From positions 230,056 through 294,055 of the forward strand of contig JBBCJX010000018.1 of assembly GCA_037189985.1 (NCBI GenBank): 64,000 nucleotides of DNA. Direction: 5' to 3'. The position numbers were made by a program, and so were the translations under genes. Each line of letters opens with the position of its first letter. The stretch's first letter is position 1. Origin of the DNA: UBA2031 sp037189985 (GTDB taxonomy: Bacteria > Pseudomonadota > Gammaproteobacteria > Pseudomonadales > Moraxellaceae). The notes under the pieces are model-generated. The model saw nothing but the letters and a program-made list of their open reading frames with translations, did no database searches and was not told the DNA's origin. Of this stretch, positions 44,915 to 52,215 are shown piece by piece.

Positions 44915-46099
44915 TCACCACCCCATACGCTGCCGGAGCTTCCATCCCGCCCACAGCCCGGCCATGGAGAGCACCAGAAAAACCCAGCCGGAAACTGCTG
45001 CTGCCATGATGCCTGAGAGCAGTACGCCAACGGTGCAACCCAAGGCCACCATGGCACCCCAACCCATCAACAGGCCACCTGCAAAAAGACGAAGGCTTTC
45101 CCGCAGTGCCGGAAAGCGTGGCTGAAAATCGCCAGCGGGAAGTGCTGCTGCAAAAGCGCCTGCGATCAGTGCCAGTACGAACACGCCATTGCGTGACAGC
45201 AGGGTTTCCTTGACCACCGTTGCACAACCGCGGAATCCGTCCAGCCCTTCCAGTCGCAGCGGGAACCCGGGGAGGCCGGCGCCGGCCGTGCGCGCAATGC
45301 TGCCCAGTTCGGCGGTCACACCCAGAGGCGCGATGCGCAGATAAGCGATCGTACCCAGCATGCCGATCAGTATGCCTCCCACATAGGTGGGCCAGCGCTG
45401 GCCGAAAATGGCTTCGGCCGTGCTACCGGGTGCAGTGACGGTCTTTCTTCGTGAAAATTTGAGCAGGAATACGGCAAGCAAGGCCAGCAGTGCAAGTTGC
45501 AGCAACAGTGAGCCGCCATAGCCAAGATGATGTGGCAGCCATGGTACGGCAGCCTCTTGCATCCAGCGCAGGTAAAGAAAATTCCAGCTGTAAAATCCCG
45601 ACACAAAACCCGCCAACGCACCCAGCAACGCAATCGGTGCTCCCAAGGCTCCTTCACCCAATCGATAAAACTGTGCGCTGATGCAGGAGCCTGCCAGCGC
45701 CATGCCGAAACCGAAAGCCAGTGCCCCCAATACCAGTGCCGGACTGACCGGGCCGATATGTGCACCCGGTGGCAGGCGGCCGGGAACAGCCTCGGGCATG
45801 AAGGCGCCGAATACGGCGTGATAACCCAGAGTACCCACGGCAAGTGCTGCCAGCAGGCCCAGGAGGCCGTTGGCTTCGCGGCGCTCCAGGAAATCCCGTG
45901 TGATGCAGTAAAAGCAGAAACGTGAGCGTTGCAGGACAATACCGAAAATGGCGCCGCTCAATAATGAAAATGACAACAGCGGATCAGGTCCTGCAGAAGA
46001 AAGCCACCAGGCTGCAACCCCCAGCAAGATCAGGACAGACACGGAGAGTCCCCATTGCCAGGGACGTGGTTGCCAGGCAGGAAGTGTGCTGGTGCTCAT
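44915..46099 (-). CDS. YeeE/YedE-family sulfur transporter
   Basis: A 394-residue inner-membrane protein with about ten helices in two similar halves. Small-residue/Cys motifs mark the Sul_transp (PF04143) family: LQRSRFCFYCITRDF, GMALAGSCISAQFYRLGEG, GFRGCATVVKETLL and ALGCTVGVLLSGI. Related TsuA carries thiosulfate along such conserved cysteines, so uptake of thiosulfate or a similar sulfane species is inferred. The ATG at 46099 is the likeliest start. It lies downstream of the periplasmic sulfurtransferase gene, with a terminator between them. Confidence 0.88.
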   Translation of the reverse strand: MSTSTLPAWQPRPWQWGLSVSVLILLGVAAWWLSSAGPDPLLSFSLLSGAIFGIVLQRSRFCFYCITRDFLERREANGLLGLLAALAVGTLGYHAVFGAFMPEAVPGRLPPGAHIGPVSPALVLGALAFGFGMALAGSCISAQFYRLGEGALGAPIALLGALAGFVSGFYSWNFLYLRWMQEAAVPWLPHHLGYGGSLLLQLALLALLAVFLLKFSRRKTVTAPGSTAEAIFGQRWPTYVGGILIGMLGTIAYLRIAPLGVTAELGSIARTAGAGLPGFPLRLEGLDGFRGCATVVKETLLSRNGVFVLALIAGAFAAALPAGDFQPRFPALRESLRLFAGGLLMGWGAMVALGCTVGVLLSGIMAAAVSGWVFLVLSMAGLWAGWKLRQRMGW

Positions 46100-46164
46100 A
46101 CAGGAATCCGGTGCTTGTGTGCGTGACAGAAAATGATGATGCGCGATTGAAAGCGGCAGGCAAA

Positions 46165-46192
46165 GAAAAAAGGGGCCTTGGCCCCTTTTTTC
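46165..46192. terminator. Rho-independent terminator between sulfurtransferase and transporter genes
   Basis: AAAAAAGGGGCC, a tiny TT loop, then GGCCCCTTTTTT. It is symmetric and so effective in both directions. It separates the sulfurtransferase gene (46226) from the YeeE gene, although some read-through is possible. Confidence 0.85.
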
Positions 46193-46225
46193 ATCCACGC
46201 TTTATTTGCACGGCAGGTAGAGCGC

Positions 46226-47149
46226 TTATTTGCCGCCCCACACGGTGCCGGCCACGTTCACGATGGGAACACCAACGGAATTACCGTATTCCGTCCAAGA
46301 GCCGTCGTAGTTGCTGACCTTGTAACCGAGGATTTTGGTGAGGGCGAACCAGGTGTGGCTGGAGCGCTCACCAATGCGGCAGTAGACGATGATGGGCTTG
46401 CTGCCGTCGATGCCGACATCGGCATAGATTTTCTTCAGTTCGGCTGCCGGCTTGAAGGTGCCGTCTTCTGCCACGGCGCGGCTCCAGGGCACGTTCACGG
46501 CACCCGGCACATGGCCGGCACGCACGGCGAGTTCGTCGAAGCCTGCCGGGGCAAAGATCTTGCCGGCATATTCATCCGGTGAGCGGATGTCGATCAGGCC
46601 GGCATTGCTGCGCTTTTCAGCAACGGCAACCACGTCAGCCAGGCGGGCACGCAGCTTCCAGTTGGGTTCGCCGATCTTGATATTTCCGGCAGCATAGGTT
46701 GCGGCTACGGGAGAGAGAGTGCGCTTTTCGGCTTCCCACTTCTTGCGGCCGCCATCCAGCAGTTTCACGTTCTTGACCTGATAGACGTCGAATATCCAGG
46801 CACCCCAGGCAGCAAACCAGTTGTTGGTGTCGCCATAGAGCACCACGGTGGTGTCACTGGAAACGCCAGCCTTGCGCAGTAACTGCTCAAAGCGGTCCTT
46901 GGCCACGATATCGCGCTTCACGGTGTCGACGAGGTCGGTATGCCAGTCCAGATTCACGGCGCCTGGAATATGGCCGCGCTCGAACAGGCCGGGATTGACG
47001 CTGACTTCAAGCACGCGGACTTTCGGGTTGTTCAGGTTCTTTTCCAGCCAGTCCGTATTGACCAGAAAATCACTGGCCAGCGCGGGCAGTGCTAGCAGCG
47101 TGCCCAGCAGCGCAGCGGCAGCCCGGGCAGAAAGCTTGGTGAGACTCAT
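46226..47149 (-). CDS. Periplasmic two-domain thiosulfate sulfurtransferase (rhodanese, SseA-like)
   Basis: A 307-residue protein with a cleavable signal peptide (1-25, ending ALPALA). It has two rhodanese domains. The N-terminal domain (about 27-150) has VVLYGDTNNWFAA where the cysteine would lie and so is inactive. The C-terminal one has the active Cys257 in IVYCRIGERSSHTW and GHVPGAVNVPW. It transfers sulfane sulfur from thiosulfate or a similar donor in the periplasm. It is divergent from the encapsulin operon across 301 bases and upstream of the YeeE transporter, consistent with sulfur capture and uptake for that operon. Confidence 0.9.
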   Translation of the reverse strand: MSLTKLSARAAAALLGTLLALPALASDFLVNTDWLEKNLNNPKVRVLEVSVNPGLFERGHIPGAVNLDWHTDLVDTVKRDIVAKDRFEQLLRKAGVSSDTTVVLYGDTNNWFAAWGAWIFDVYQVKNVKLLDGGRKKWEAEKRTLSPVAATYAAGNIKIGEPNWKLRARLADVVAVAEKRSNAGLIDIRSPDEYAGKIFAPAGFDELAVRAGHVPGAVNVPWSRAVAEDGTFKPAAELKKIYADVGIDGSKPIIVYCRIGERSSHTWFALTKILGYKVSNYDGSWTEYGNSVGVPIVNVAGTVWGGK

Positions 47150-47450
47150 GGGTAGTGCTCCTTAAGATCGGCAGTTTGCGCAGCCATCCTAGGCGGCGAT
47201 TCAAATAACAAAAAAGAATGTTTGTTCATAAATTTATTACTTAATTGCTGGTTGCTATAGGCGGTAACCGGATCAGGTCAGGACTTGCAGGGCGGATGGC
47301 CATAGGCGGCAAGTCATATTCGAAAAGTGGCTATAAATATGCTTATTAATTTCTTTTTAAAGATCAGGGCTGCTCGTATCGTCGCCTGACCATAAAGGGA
47401 TGAAAGTGCGGATTCACCACTTTCTCTCCATGTTTTGCGAGGAATTCACC
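47150..47450. promoter_or_regulatory. Divergent control region of the sulfur locus
   Basis: 301 bases between the sulfurtransferase gene and the encapsulin operon. It is AT-rich around 47200-47250, unlike its flanks, and holds three copies of TAGGCGG in the same orientation at 47190-47196, 47258-47264 and 47303-47309. The last two extend to ATAGGCGG(T/C)AA. A related GCTATAG..GGT occurs at 49162, upstream of the encapsulin gene. These are candidate regulator sites, possibly for the operon's own XRE protein or for CysB; neither is proven. Confidence 0.5.
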
Positions 47451-47945
47451 ATGTCAGCAGCCCGGCATCTTGCCACTCCGGTGGCCGCTTCAAACCCTCT
47501 TCCCGATCACCCGGTTCTGGCCCATGCGCGTGAACAGGCGGCGGCCGACGGGCTGTCCTATGCTGGAGGCCTGAGCCCCCAGGAGGCTTGGGCACTTTTC
47601 TCCAGTGGCCAGGCGCGACTGGTCGATGTCCGTACCGCCGAGGAGCGCAAGTTCGTGGGACTGGTGGCGGATTCCCTGCATGTGGCCTGGGCCACCGGCA
47701 CATCGCTGACACGCAATCCGCGCTTTGTGCGCGAGCTTGAGGCCAAGGTGTCGCACGACGATGTGCTGCTGTTTCTCTGCCGCAGTGGCAAGCGCTCCGC
47801 GCTGGCGGCAGAAGCGGCGGCTCGTGCCGGCTTCGTGAATGCCTTCAATGTGCTGGAAGGCTTCGAAGGCGAACTCAATGCCCGTCAGCAGCGTGGTGAA
47901 ACAGGTGGCTGGCGTCATGCCGGCCTGCCCTGGACACAGGACTGA
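47451..47945 (+). CDS. Single-domain rhodanese of the encapsulin operon
   Basis: A 164-residue cytosolic sulfurtransferase without signal peptide. The active-site loop is LLFLCRSGKRSALAA with Cys110; ARLVDVRTAEERKFVG and FNVLEGFEGELN are the other rhodanese marks. GAGGAA lies before the ATG at 47451, preferred over the start at 47400. A rhodanese of this kind is a usual neighbour of family 2A encapsulins. It may move sulfane sulfur between cysteine desulfurase cargo and acceptors. The serine acetyltransferase gene follows after three bases. Confidence 0.92.
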   Translation: MSAARHLATPVAASNPLPDHPVLAHAREQAAADGLSYAGGLSPQEAWALFSSGQARLVDVRTAEERKFVGLVADSLHVAWATGTSLTRNPRFVRELEAKVSHDDVLLFLCRSGKRSALAAEAAARAGFVNAFNVLEGFEGELNARQQRGETGGWRHAGLPWTQD

Positions 47946-47948
47946 ATC

Positions 47949-48908
47949 GTGAATGCGAGTGTCGATGCCATTTTTTCACAGGACGGCGTAACGAAGTGGG
48001 ATCTCGGTCCCGTGGTATCGGACCTGCGCGAGGTGCGCGCGCGCTGGCGTGAACCGCAGGGCCGGAACCGTGATTCCGGCGGACGCGAGCTGCCTTCGCG
48101 CGAGGCCTTGCGCGAAGTGGTCAGGCAGCTTTGTGGTGCCCTTTTTCCCATGCGGCTGGGGCCTGCCGAACTGCGTCAGGAAAGCGAGGACTATTACGTC
48201 GGTCACACGCTGGACAGTGCGCTGACCTCCTTGTTGCAGCAGGTGCAGCTCGAGCTGCGCTATGTGGCACGCCACAATCATCCCGGCCCCGCTGCCATAG
48301 AGCCGCAGGCCGTGACGCTGGTGCGGGATTTTGCGGCCGTGCTGCCAGAGCTGCGTGCCCTGCTGGATACGGATGTGCTGGCGGCCTATCACGGCGATCC
48401 GGCTGCGCGCAGTGTCGACGAAGTCCTGCTCTGCTATCCCGGCATCGTGGCCATCATCCATCATCGTCTGGCACATGAACTCTACACGCGTGGCGTGCCC
48501 TTGCTGGCGCGCATCGTGGCGGAAATCGCGCACTCGGAAACCGGTATCGACATTCATCCCGGTGCGCGTATCGGCAGCGGATTCTTCATCGATCACGGCA
48601 CCGGCGTCGTCATTGGTGAAACAGCTGTCATCGGCAATCGTGTGCGTCTCTATCAGGCTGTGACACTGGGTGCCAAGCGCTTCACTACGGATGAAGACGG
48701 GCATCTTGAAAAGGGGCAGCCACGTCATCCCATCGTCGAAGACGATGTCGTCATTTATGCGGGAGCCACGGTGCTCGGCCGCATCACCATTGGCCGCGGC
48801 TCCACGATTGGCGGCAATGTCTGGCTGACGCGCAGCGTGCCACCCGGCAGCAACATCACGCAGGCCAAGACACAGAACGAGCCCGGCCACGGCGGTGCGC
48901 CCGCATGA
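47949..48908 (+). CDS. epsC: Serine O-acetyltransferase (EpsC/CysE type)
   Basis: A 319-residue enzyme making O-acetylserine, the carbon acceptor of cysteine synthesis. The long N-terminal helical half is of the EpsC type (no short CysE form). The C-terminal left-handed beta helix has HPGARIGSGFFIDHGTG, VIGETAVIGNRVRLYQ and GATVLGRITIGRGSTIGGN. It uses a GTG start three bases after the rhodanese stop, and ends overlapping the XRE start (ATGA). Within the operon it supplies cysteine, the substrate of the encapsulated desulfurase. Confidence 0.94.
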   Translation: MNASVDAIFSQDGVTKWDLGPVVSDLREVRARWREPQGRNRDSGGRELPSREALREVVRQLCGALFPMRLGPAELRQESEDYYVGHTLDSALTSLLQQVQLELRYVARHNHPGPAAIEPQAVTLVRDFAAVLPELRALLDTDVLAAYHGDPAARSVDEVLLCYPGIVAIIHHRLAHELYTRGVPLLARIVAEIAHSETGIDIHPGARIGSGFFIDHGTGVVIGETAVIGNRVRLYQAVTLGAKRFTTDEDGHLEKGQPRHPIVEDDVVIYAGATVLGRITIGRGSTIGGNVWLTRSVPPGSNITQAKTQNEPGHGGAPA

Positions 48909-49159
48909 ACCAGATCAGCAACCGCTTCGGCCTGATCGTGCGCCGGCATCGCGAGCAACGGCGGTGGTCCCAGGAAGTGCTGGCCGATGCAGCAGGCCTC
49001 AACCGTTCCTATCTGGGCGAGGTGGAGCGTGGCGATGCCATGCCGTCCTTGGCCACCATTGCCAAGCTGGCACAAGCGCTAGGCATCTCGCTGTCCGAGT
49101 TGATGGCGGATTGCGAGCTTTCGGAATCGCCGGCTTCTGTATCGCTGGGACACGGTTGA
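48905..49159 (+). CDS. XRE-family regulator of the encapsulin operon
   Basis: An 84-residue protein that is essentially one Cro/CI helix-turn-helix: FGLIVRRHREQRRWSQEVLA, then AAGLNRSYLGEVERGDAMPS and LAQALGISLSELM. It overlaps the acetyltransferase gene by four bases (ATGA), so it is an integral operon member and probably a local regulator of sulfur genes. Two Cys are absent apart from one near the C-terminus (ADCELS, about 70), so redox sensing would have to use that residue or a ligand. Confidence 0.88.
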   Translation: MNQISNRFGLIVRRHREQRRWSQEVLADAAGLNRSYLGEVERGDAMPSLATIAKLAQALGISLSELMADCELSESPASVSLGHG

Positions 49160-49334
49160 TGGCTATAGCAGGTTGAGCCTTTCTTAGAAGAAACGGAAAT
49201 TAGCTTATCGCTTTTTCACATAACCAATCGGCAAGGAAATCTTTGCGCCTGGCAGGCGGATGTTCGCTGCCAGCAAGAGACATCCTGGTCTTTTGGCTTG
49301 TCCTTTTGCTGTTGCCACTCAAGGAGTCCCGTCC
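49160..49334 (+). promoter_or_regulatory. Possible internal promoter region before the encapsulin gene
   Basis: 175 bases between the XRE gene and the shell gene, longer than any other gap in the operon. It begins with GGCTATAGCAGGTTGAGC (49161 onward), similar to GCTATAGGCGGTAAC at 47254 in the divergent control region, and ends with AAGGAG (49321-49326), a strong ribosome site. An internal promoter giving high shell levels is inferred. Confidence 0.4.
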
Positions 49335-50264
49335 ATGGCCGAGAACCAGAGCGCACAACTGGCGCTGGGTGATAATGCCGCCCGCCAGTTGGCCAATGCC
49401 ACCAAAACCGTTCCCCAGCTTTCCACCATCACGCCGCGCTGGCTTGTGCACCTGCTGCAATGGTTGCCGGTGGAAGCAGGCATCTATCGCCTGAACAGGG
49501 TCAAGAATCCGCTGGATGTGCAGGTGACATGCGGTGATCGCGACGAAGCGGAATTGCCGCAGACTTTTGTCGATTACGAAGAGAATCCCCGCGAATATTT
49601 CCTGAATGCGGTGAGCACGGTGCTGGACGTGCACACGCGCGTTTCGGACCTGTACAGCAGCCCGCATGACCAGATCAAGGAGCAGCTCCGTCTCACCATC
49701 GAGACCATCAAGGAGCGCCAGGAAAGCGAGCTCATCAACAACCCGGAATACGGTCTTCTGGCCAGCGTCGCGGATTCGCAGCGCATTTCCACGCTGACCG
49801 GCGCACCGACACCGGATGATCTGGATGACCTGATCGGAAAGGTCTGGAAAGAGCCCGGCTTCTTCCTGACGCATCCCTTGGCCATTGCCGCCTTCGGCCG
49901 CGAGTGCACACGCCGTGGCGTGCCACCACCCACGGTCAGCCTTTTCGGTTCGCAGTTCCTGACCTGGCGCGGTCTGCCGCTGATTCCCTCGGACAAGGTT
50001 CCGGTCGTCGACGGCAAGACCAGCATCCTGCTGATCCGTGTGGGCGAGAAGCGTCAGGGCGTGGTCGGTTTGTTCCAGCCCGGTCTTGCCGGTGAACAAA
50101 GCCCCGGTCTTTCCGTGCGTTTCATGGGCATCAGCCGCAACGCCATCGCCTCGTACCTGATTTCGCTGTACTGCTCGCTGGCGGTACTGACGGAAGATGC
50201 GCTCGCGGTTCTCGAGGACGTGGAGATTGGCAAGTACCATGACTATCCCGACACCTACAAGTAA
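49335..50264 (+). CDS. srpI: Family 2A encapsulin shell protein (SrpI-like)
   Basis: A 309-residue HK97-fold capsid protein forming a nanocompartment. The N-terminal arm and start (QLALGDNAARQLANATKTVP, then TITPRWLVHLLQWLPVEAG) and the body (YRLNRVKN, DYEENPREYFLNAVSTVLDV, SDLYSSPHDQIKEQLRLT, EYGLLASVADSQRISTLTGA) are those of SrpI-type family 2 encapsulins. It has no cyclic-nucleotide-binding insertion, so it is subfamily 2A and not 2B. AAGGAG precedes the ATG at 49335. The cargo gene starts within its last 26 bases, so shell and cargo are translationally coupled. Family 2A shells are known to hold cysteine desulfurase and to store sulfur in studied species. Confidence 0.95.
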   Translation: MAENQSAQLALGDNAARQLANATKTVPQLSTITPRWLVHLLQWLPVEAGIYRLNRVKNPLDVQVTCGDRDEAELPQTFVDYEENPREYFLNAVSTVLDVHTRVSDLYSSPHDQIKEQLRLTIETIKERQESELINNPEYGLLASVADSQRISTLTGAPTPDDLDDLIGKVWKEPGFFLTHPLAIAAFGRECTRRGVPPPTVSLFGSQFLTWRGLPLIPSDKVPVVDGKTSILLIRVGEKRQGVVGLFQPGLAGEQSPGLSVRFMGISRNAIASYLISLYCSLAVLTEDALAVLEDVEIGKYHDYPDTYK

Positions 50265-52134
50265 TGGCGTAAGCGGGCTGGCGCCTGCCGTGCCGGGATT
50301 GCCGGATGAATCCACGCTGGCCGCACTGGCCAACGCGTTTTTTTCGGCGCTTCCCGGTGATGCGCCGTCTCTTCCGGCTTCTTTCCCGCTGACGGTCCCC
50401 CACTCCGCGCCGCAAGCGCCTGAGCCCGTGATCTCTCTTGGTTCGCGTGCACCAGCATTGCTGCCTGCCTCGACAACGCAGGCAGGTGTGCCGGATACCC
50501 TGGGCGAGAGTGCTCCGGGTGCCGGTCGTGCAGGAGGCGGAGCGTTGGGAGTGCCGGAAGCCTATGCCGCTGCGTTGCCGCAGTCGGCGATACCGGATTT
50601 TCCGGCAACTCCGCTGGGCACGCCGCCTTCCTCACCGTTCTACTTTCTCGGCGAGGCCAGTGCTTATCCTTCGTCGGCACCGCTGGATATCGAACTGCCA
50701 GCGGATGATCGTGTAACGGCACAGTCGTTTGGTTTGCCGGGAGCAGAGTCGCTGCTGGGATTGCTGGGCGGTATTGATGCTGGCGCACAGAAACCTTCTG
50801 CCGGTGCTACTGCACCTGCGGCGGGGAATTTCTATTTCCTGGACCCGATACAGCCGCAGGTGATCTCTTTTTCTGATGAGAGGGCCATTCCGCAGGTGCA
50901 AGCTGGTGCCCATCCGGCTTTTGACGTGCAGGCGATTCGCCGGGACTTTCCGATTCTTGCCGAGCGCGTGAATGGTCACCAACTGATCTGGTTGGACAAT
51001 GCCGCCACCACGCACAAGCCCAAGGCTGTCATCGACCGCATCAGTTATTTCTACGAGCACGAGAACTCCAACATCCATCGTGCTGCACACGAGCTGGCAG
51101 CACGGGCGACCGATGCATATGAAGGTGCCCGCAACAAGGTGGCACGTTTCATCGGTGCGGCCTCAGTGGATGAAATCGTTTTCGTTCGTGGCGCTACCGA
51201 AGCCATCAACCTGATTGCCAAGAGCTGGGGTGCGCAGAATATTGGCGAGGGTGACGAGATTGTCGTCTCGAACTTGGAGCATCACGCCAACATTGTTCCC
51301 TGGCAGCAGCTTGCGGCAGCCAAGGGAGCGAAATTGCGCGTGATCCCGGTGGACGATACCGGCCAGATACTGCTGGATGAATATCGTCGCCTGCTCAATG
51401 ACCGCACGAAGATTGTTGCCGTCACCCAGGTTTCCAATGCGCTGGGCACGGTCACGCCCATCAAGGAAATCGTGGAGATGGCGCATGGTGTCGGTGCCAA
51501 GGCACTGGTCGATGGTGCGCAGTCCGTGTCGCACATGCGGGTTGACGTACAGGCCATTGATGCTGATTTCTTCGTGTTCTCCGGACACAAGATTTTCGGC
51601 CCGACCGGCATCGGTGTGGTCTACGGAAAGAAAGCGATACTGGAGTCCATGCCGCCCTGGCAGGGCGGTGGCAACATGATTGCCGACGTGACCTTCGAGC
51701 GTACCTTGTACCACGGTGCTCCGGCACGCTTCGAGGCGGGCACCGGCAATATTGCAGATGCTGTCGGTCTGGGGGCAGCGCTGGATTATGTCGAGCGTGT
51801 GGGCATCGAGAACATCGCCCGCTACGAGCATGACCTCTTGGTGTATGCCACGCAGGCGCTGCAGTCAGTGCCCGGTTTGCGTTTGATCGGAACGGCGGCC
51901 AACAAAGCCAGTGTGCTGTCCTTCGTGCTGGCGGGTTACCGGACCGCGGAAGTTGGGCGCGCGCTGAACAGCGAGGGGATTGCCGTGCGCTCGGGACATC
52001 ACTGCGCGCAGCCCATACTACGGCGCTTTGGTGTCGAGGCGACAGTCAGGCCTTCGCTGGCTTTCTACAACACCTGTGAGGAAGTCGACAAGCTGCTGTC
52101 GGTATTGCGGCGGCTGGTGGCAGCAAAGCGGTGA
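50239..52134 (+). CDS. Encapsulated cysteine desulfurase with N-terminal cargo-loading region (SufS-like, CyD)
   Basis: A 631-residue protein. Residues 228-631 are a SufS-like (group II) cysteine desulfurase: PLP lysine Lys451 in FSGHKIFGPTG, NLEHHANIVPW, DGAQSVSHMRVDV and catalytic Cys589 in RSGHHCAQPILRRFG. Residues 1-227 are Pro/Ala/Gly/Ser-rich, low in charge and probably disordered. This region carries the amphipathic segment PDESTLAALANAFFSALPG (22-40), two FYFL motifs (134-137, 198-201) and the Leu-rich PGAESLLGLLGG (about 167-178). Such an extension is the cargo-loading domain of family 2A systems. It converts cysteine to alanine and sulfane sulfur inside the shell. Confidence 0.95.
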   Translation: MTIPTPTSNGVSGLAPAVPGLPDESTLAALANAFFSALPGDAPSLPASFPLTVPHSAPQAPEPVISLGSRAPALLPASTTQAGVPDTLGESAPGAGRAGGGALGVPEAYAAALPQSAIPDFPATPLGTPPSSPFYFLGEASAYPSSAPLDIELPADDRVTAQSFGLPGAESLLGLLGGIDAGAQKPSAGATAPAAGNFYFLDPIQPQVISFSDERAIPQVQAGAHPAFDVQAIRRDFPILAERVNGHQLIWLDNAATTHKPKAVIDRISYFYEHENSNIHRAAHELAARATDAYEGARNKVARFIGAASVDEIVFVRGATEAINLIAKSWGAQNIGEGDEIVVSNLEHHANIVPWQQLAAAKGAKLRVIPVDDTGQILLDEYRRLLNDRTKIVAVTQVSNALGTVTPIKEIVEMAHGVGAKALVDGAQSVSHMRVDVQAIDADFFVFSGHKIFGPTGIGVVYGKKAILESMPPWQGGGNMIADVTFERTLYHGAPARFEAGTGNIADAVGLGAALDYVERVGIENIARYEHDLLVYATQALQSVPGLRLIGTAANKASVLSFVLAGYRTAEVGRALNSEGIAVRSGHHCAQPILRRFGVEATVRPSLAFYNTCEEVDKLLSVLRRLVAAKR

Positions 52135-52158
52135 TGTGCTTCTGGTGATCTTGTTGAA

Positions 52159-52189
52159 TGAAAAAGCCCCGTTATCGGGGCTTTTTCAT
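52159..52189. terminator. Rho-independent terminator of the encapsulin operon
   Basis: TGAAAAAGCCCCG, loop TTAT, CGGGGCTTTTTCA: a near-symmetric stem with T run, 25 bases after the desulfurase stop. It can also end the convergent dxs transcript. Confidence 0.9.
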
Positions 52190-52215
52190 GTGGATGCTCT
52201 TTGGATGTTGGTGGC

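Noticed and set aside
47200..47260. AT-rich stretch as a CysB binding site
   Set aside because: Plausible by context, but CysB sites are too loosely defined to call by eye. Left as a comment on the control region.
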